A stretch of 64,000 nucleotides of DNA from Melghirimyces profundicolus (GTDB lineage: Bacteria > Bacillota > Bacilli > Thermoactinomycetales > DSM-45169): positions 33,124-97,123 of the forward strand of contig NZ_QBKR01000015.1 of assembly GCF_003054245.1 (NCBI RefSeq), read 5' to 3'. This document shows positions 60,887 to 64,000 of this stretch, piece after piece. Under the pieces are notes generated by a model. The model was not told the origin of the DNA. It saw only the letters and a program-made list of their open reading frames with translations, and searched no databases. The position numbers were made by a program, and so were the translations under genes. How positions within the stretch are numbered: position 1 is the first letter of the stretch; each line of letters starts with the position of its first letter.

Positions 60887-61861
60887 ATGGCAAGCCGCGT
60901 AATCACAAAGAACCCCCATCGCATTCATGTGGTGTTGGATCACGGCAAGAAGAACACCTCTTTTCAAGATCCATCCACCGCCCCCGGGATCGAATGCACC
61001 GAGGAGGAGCATCTCCCGTTGAAACGGTGTATGGAAGAGCTGGACCGCCTGGTCGGCCTTTCCAAGATCAAAGCCTTCGTCCATGAAATCTATGCCTGGC
61101 TGACGGTCAACAAGCGTCGGTCGGCTGCCGGTTTGATAACGGAGAACCAGGTGTTACACATGGTGTTCGAGGGAAATCCGGGAACCGGAAAAACCACGGT
61201 GGCGCGGATCATGGGAAGGCTGCTCAAAGAGATGGATGTGCTCTCCAAAGGACATCTGGTGGAAGTGGAACGGGCGGATCTGGTGGGGGAATATATCGGC
61301 CATACCGCTCAGAAAACCAGGGAGCACGTGAAACAGGCGCTGGGCGGAATTCTTTTCATCGATGAAGCTTACTCGCTCTCCAGGGGCGGGGAAAAGGATT
61401 TCGGCAAGGAAGCGATCGACACGCTGGTCAAATCAATGGAAGACCGTAAAAATGACTTTGTCCTGATCCTGGCGGGTTATCCCGGTGAAATGAAACGCTT
61501 TCTTCGGTCCAACCCGGGTCTTCCCTCCCGATTTCCGATCCACCTTTCTTTTCCGGACTTCACCATTGAAGAGTTGCTCCTGATCGCCGAGGGGATGGTG
61601 CGGGACCGTCAATATCGGTTTTCGGGCCCGGCTCTGGCCAAACTGCGCCGGCACCTGAGAGAAGTGGCCCGCAGGCCCGCCGACTCCTTCGGGAACGGCC
61701 GCTATATCCGGAACCTTGTGGAGAAGGCGGTTCGCCACCAAGCGGTCCGACTTCTGAACAGCCGGTATGTGTCAAGAGAGGACCTGATGACCCTGAATTC
61801 CGAAGATCTTCGGTTTCCTCCCCCGGATGAACCGACCGTTCCCTTCCGGTTTATCCCCTAA
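60887..61861 (+). CDS. spoVK: Stage V sporulation protein K (AAA+ ATPase)
   Basis: 324 residues, close to B. subtilis SpoVK, a CbbX-type AAA+ ATPase needed for spore maturation in the mother cell. Walker A FEGNPGTGKTT is at about 95-104, Walker B ILFIDEAYSL, the sensor region ILAGYPGEMKRFLRSNPGL and arginine finger SRFPIHL follow. AAGAGGTG at 60873-60880 sets ATG 60887. The TAA stop is formed at the left junction of repeat R6: its T and A are the junction dinucleotide, and its final A is the first base of the element. Confidence 0.95.
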   Translation: MASRVITKNPHRIHVVLDHGKKNTSFQDPSTAPGIECTEEEHLPLKRCMEELDRLVGLSKIKAFVHEIYAWLTVNKRRSAAGLITENQVLHMVFEGNPGTGKTTVARIMGRLLKEMDVLSKGHLVEVERADLVGEYIGHTAQKTREHVKQALGGILFIDEAYSLSRGGEKDFGKEAIDTLVKSMEDRKNDFVLILAGYPGEMKRFLRSNPGLPSRFPIHLSFPDFTIEELLLIAEGMVRDRQYRFSGPALAKLRRHLREVARRPADSFGNGRYIRNLVEKAVRHQAVRLLNSRYVSREDLMTLNSEDLRFPPPDEPTVPFRFIP

Positions 61862-62171
61862 AAGCGTTGTGAAAAAGTGAGCGGCAGCATTTATCCAAAG
61901 CCGCTCCGGCTGCACTCACAGAGCACAAGTCTCGCCTGGGTCGCTTTCGCTTCCCGGTCTCGCTATGCTGTCCGGCAGAGATGGTGGCACGGTCCGCTCC
62001 GAATCATCCTGCTGCGGGCAGGGGCAAACGCCTTCGGATGCCACACAGAGAAGCTTTTGCCCCTGAACGCCCTTGCAGGCTGATTCTCCGCTGGGCAGGA
62101 CAGCAAAGTCGCTATTTTGGGTAAACGCTTCCCCTTTTCTCGAAACGAACATGAAATCACAACGCTTCTAA
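61859..62171 (-). repeat. BOX-like dispersed repeat, locus R6 (1 core unit, full length)
   Basis: An essentially complete copy of about 310 bp in inverted orientation. TA-AAAGCGTTGTGA opens it and TCACAACGCTTC-TA closes it. In order: GAGCGGC hairpin arm, TTTATCCAAA, partner arm, one core, GCTGTCCGGCAG, GGTCCGCTCCG, CAGGGGCAAAC...TTTTGCCCCTG hairpin, GGCAGGACAGC, TTTTGGGTAAACGC. Its left edge forms the spoVK stop codon. Confidence 0.92.
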
Positions 62172-62180
62172 GACTCCCCG

Positions 62181-62210
62181 GCTCCGGGATCGCTGTTCCC
62201 CGGAGCTTTC
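62181..62210 (+). terminator. Terminator upstream of hflX
   Basis: GCTCCGGG / CCCGGAGC followed by TTTCTT; it may end transcription from spoVK through R6. Confidence 0.75.
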
Positions 62211-62214
62211 TTCA

Positions 62215-62223
62215 TGGTATAAT
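62215..62223 (+). promoter_or_regulatory. Extended -10 promoter of hflX
   Basis: TGG-TATAAT, a perfect -10, about 85 bases before the first canonical start. Confidence 0.65.
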
Positions 62224-62308
62224 CAGGATGAAGAGAAAGTGACGGTTCGAAAACGAAGGAGGATGAAGGAAGATCGACGGAGAGAATGGACTGGAGCGGG
62301 CAATTCTG

Positions 62309-63535
62309 GTGGGGTGCGGAAGCCGTTTGCACGCGGCGAGGATCCGCTCGTCATGTGAGGAACTGGAAAGGCTGGCGGATACGGCCCGGGCCCAAACGGA
62401 AGAGATCGTCATCCAATATCGGGAAACACCGGACCCGGCTTGGCTGATCGGTCAGGGGAAGGTGGAGGAATTGGCCCGGCGGGTGGAGGAAGAGGGGATG
62501 GACCTGGTCATCTTTGACCGGGAGTTATCTCCGGTGCAACAGACCAATCTGGAAAGCCGGCTTGCCTGCAAGGTGTTGGACCGCACCCAACTGATCCTGG
62601 ACATCTTCGCCATGCGGGCGAGTTCCCGGGAAGGCCGTATCCAAGTGGAATTGGCCCAGCTGGAGTACATGCTTCCCCGCCTCACCGGAAAGGGGAGGGG
62701 CCTCTCGCGACTGGGCGGCGGGATCGGTACACGCGGGCCGGGGGAGAAAAAGCTGGAGACAGACCGCCGCCATATCCGTCGACGCATCCGGGATCTGAAG
62801 GAGGAGCTGGAGCGGTTAAGGAAACACCGACGGCTTCATCAAGCCCGGCGCCGGAAAATGGATATCACCCAGGTGGCCCTCGTCGGCTACACCAACGCCG
62901 GGAAATCGACCCTTCTCAACCGGCTGACCGGGGCGGGGGTATGGGAGGCGGACCGGTTGTTCGCCACCCTGGATCCGACCTCCCGTTTCCTCGATCTTCC
63001 GTCGGGGGAGAAAGTGTTGCTGACGGATACGGTCGGTTTTATCCGAAACCTTCCCCACCATCTGGTGGCGGCTTTCCGTTCCACCCTGGAACAGGTGAGG
63101 GAAGCCGATCTCCTTCTGCATGTGGTGGATGCCGGACATCCGGAGGCAGCCGAACAGATGAAGGCGGTGGAAGGGGTTCTGAAAGAACTGGATGCCGAGC
63201 GGATCCCGGTCCTCACCGTCTTTAACAAAAACGACCTCCCCGGGGGCGCCATCCTGACTGCTGAAGGGGAGTCGATCCGGATCTCGGCTTGGAATGACGG
63301 AGATCTGGAACGGCTGAAAGAGAAAATGGATGCCGTTTTGCATTCCGTTCAAGTGCATGGTTCGGCGGAAATTCCGGTGTCAAGGGGGGAAATCATTTCC
63401 CATCTGTATCAGGCGGCGGAAGTGTTCCGCACCGAAGTGAACGGGTTGACCCTGAAGATGGACTTCCGACTTTCCCTGAAACGGTATGAACGGATGTCCC
63501 CCGAAGTAAAAGCGTGCATCCGGAAAGTATACTGA
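62309..63535 (+). CDS. hflX: GTPase HflX
   Basis: A ribosome-associated translation-factor GTPase that can split stalled ribosomes. From GTG 62309 it has 408 residues: N-terminal HflX domain (DPAWLIGQGKVEELA, QVELAQLEYMLPRL, GIGTRGPGEKKLETDRR), then the G domain with GYTNAGKST (about 193-201), DTVGFIRNLPHHL and FNKNDLPGG. The frame stays open upstream to a TGA at 62264 and encodes LERAILVG, which belongs to the family N-terminus, but without an ATG, GTG or TTG. The true start may be a rare ATC at 62273 (AAGGAGG ten bases upstream), or there is a one-base shift relative to ATG 62263. Confidence 0.9.
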   Translation: MGCGSRLHAARIRSSCEELERLADTARAQTEEIVIQYRETPDPAWLIGQGKVEELARRVEEEGMDLVIFDRELSPVQQTNLESRLACKVLDRTQLILDIFAMRASSREGRIQVELAQLEYMLPRLTGKGRGLSRLGGGIGTRGPGEKKLETDRRHIRRRIRDLKEELERLRKHRRLHQARRRKMDITQVALVGYTNAGKSTLLNRLTGAGVWEADRLFATLDPTSRFLDLPSGEKVLLTDTVGFIRNLPHHLVAAFRSTLEQVREADLLLHVVDAGHPEAAEQMKAVEGVLKELDAERIPVLTVFNKNDLPGGAILTAEGESIRISAWNDGDLERLKEKMDAVLHSVQVHGSAEIPVSRGEIISHLYQAAEVFRTEVNGLTLKMDFRLSLKRYERMSPEVKACIRKVY

Positions 63536-63554
63536 GATCCAGACTTGAGGTTGT

Positions 63555-63579
63555 ACTCACAGAGCACAATTCTCGCCTG
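63555..63579 (-). repeat. Solo fragment of the BOX-like core unit
   Basis: ACTCACAGAGCACAATTCTC plus GCCTG is the first 25 bases of the core in inverted orientation, with one mismatch, just 16 bases upstream of full copy R7, which points the other way. Confidence 0.75.
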
Positions 63580-63594
63580 ACACCCGTGTGTTGG

Positions 63595-63909
63595 CTAGAA
63601 GTGTTGTGATTTCATGTTCGTTACGAGAAAAGGGGAAGCGTTTACCCAAAATAGCGACTTTGCTGTCCTGCCCGGCGGAGAATCAGCCTGCAAGGGCGTT
63701 CAGGGGCAAAAGCTTCTCCGTGTTGCATCCGAAGGCGTTTTGCCCCTGCCCGCAGCAGGAAGATTCGGAGCGGACCGTGCCATCATCTCTGCCGGACAGC
63801 ATAGCGAGACCGGGGAGCGAAAGCGACCCAGGCGAGACTTGTGCTCTGTGAGTGCAGCCGGAGCGGCTTTGGGTAAATGATGCCGCTCACTTTTTCACAA
63901 CGCTTCTAG
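63595..63909 (+). repeat. BOX-like dispersed repeat, locus R7 (1 core unit, full length)
   Basis: The reference copy in the R1 orientation, 313 bp: TAGAAGTGTTGTGA ... TCACAACGCTTCTA. Internal dyads: TTTACCCAAA (63641-63650) with TTTGGGTAAA (63868-63877); GCTGTCC (63662-63668) with GGACAGC (63794-63800); CAGGGGCAAAA (63701-63711) with TTTTGCCCCTG (63738-63748); GAGCGGC (63861-63867) with GCCGCTC (63882-63888). One core lies at about 63801-63855. Confidence 0.92.
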
Positions 63910-63920
63910 AAGCGTTGTGA
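63895..63920. repeat. 26-nt perfect palindrome at the R7 right end
   Basis: TCACAACGCTTCT is followed immediately by its reverse complement AGAAGCGTTGTGA, so a second terminal repeat of the family starts where R7 ends. After GTGATCT the sequence no longer matches the element. Confidence 0.85.
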
Positions 63921-64000
63921 TCTAATCAGATTTCAGCCCTTTGAAAAGAAACAGACAGCTGATTCGGGGGCCAAAGAGACTGGCCCGTCATGTTGAACCA
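63921..64000. other. Window end, no feature recognised
   Basis: GGGCCA and TGGCCC near 63970-63990 can form a short stem. The next gene, if any, lies outside the window. Confidence 0.4.

Overview
The window is a chromosomal segment of an endospore-forming Bacillales bacterium. It is GC-rich by eye. The gene order follows the Bacillus subtilis ylxY-to-hfq region: mlpA, ymxH, dpaAB, asd, dapGA, rnj, tepA, spoIIIE, nupNOPQ, ymfFHIJKM, pgsA, cinA, recA, rny, ymdB, spoVS, tdh, kbl, miaB, ricA, cotE, mutSL, miaA, hfq, spoVK, hflX. GC content, dut next to mlpA, and frequent GTG/TTG starts suggest a Thermoactinomycetaceae-type organism. That family assignment is inference.

Layout. 1-10.9 kb: end of a polysaccharide deacetylase, an M16 peptidase, dUTPase, dipicolinate synthase and the aspartate/diaminopimelate genes, then RNase J and a ClpP-like spore protease. 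11-18.3 kb: the SpoIIIE translocase and a nucleoside-type ABC importer. 18.8-27.6 kb: the YmfF/H/I set linked to EF-P modification, YmfJ, YmfK and three tandem RodZ-like genes. 28-37.2 kb: pgsA, cinA, a DEAD-box helicase, an Fe-S assembly factor on the minus strand, LexA-boxed recA, recX, and a Mre11/Rad50-like module in which Rad50 is split over three overlapping genes. 37.5-49.3 kb: rny, ymdB, SigH-driven spoVS, a dipeptidase, a 2-oxoacid:ferredoxin oxidoreductase, an MBL hydrolase, a convergent pair of paralogous unknown proteins, tdh and kbl. 50-63.5 kb: miaB, ricA, cotE, an amidoligase behind a SigK-like promoter, mutSL, a methyltransferase, miaA, hfq, spoVK and hflX.

The genes serve sporulation (dpaAB, tepA, spoIIIE, ymfJ, spoVS, cotE, amidoligase, spoVK), lysine/DAP/DPA synthesis, RNA turnover (RNase J, RNase Y, RicA, Hfq, helicase) and DNA repair (RecA, RecX, Mre11/Rad50-like, MutSL). 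Promoter-like sites matching SigA, SigH, SigG and SigK agree with those roles.

The main unexplained structure is a dispersed non-coding repeat present at seven loci (about 2.0, 18.4, 22.2, 41.4, 49.4, 61.9 and 63.6 kb) in both orientations. The full element is about 310 bp. It has terminal inverted repeats next to TA dinucleotides, several internal dyads, and a central 53-57 bp unit present in 1 to 8 tandem copies. The plan resembles pneumococcal BOX elements, but I do not recognise the sequence as a described family.
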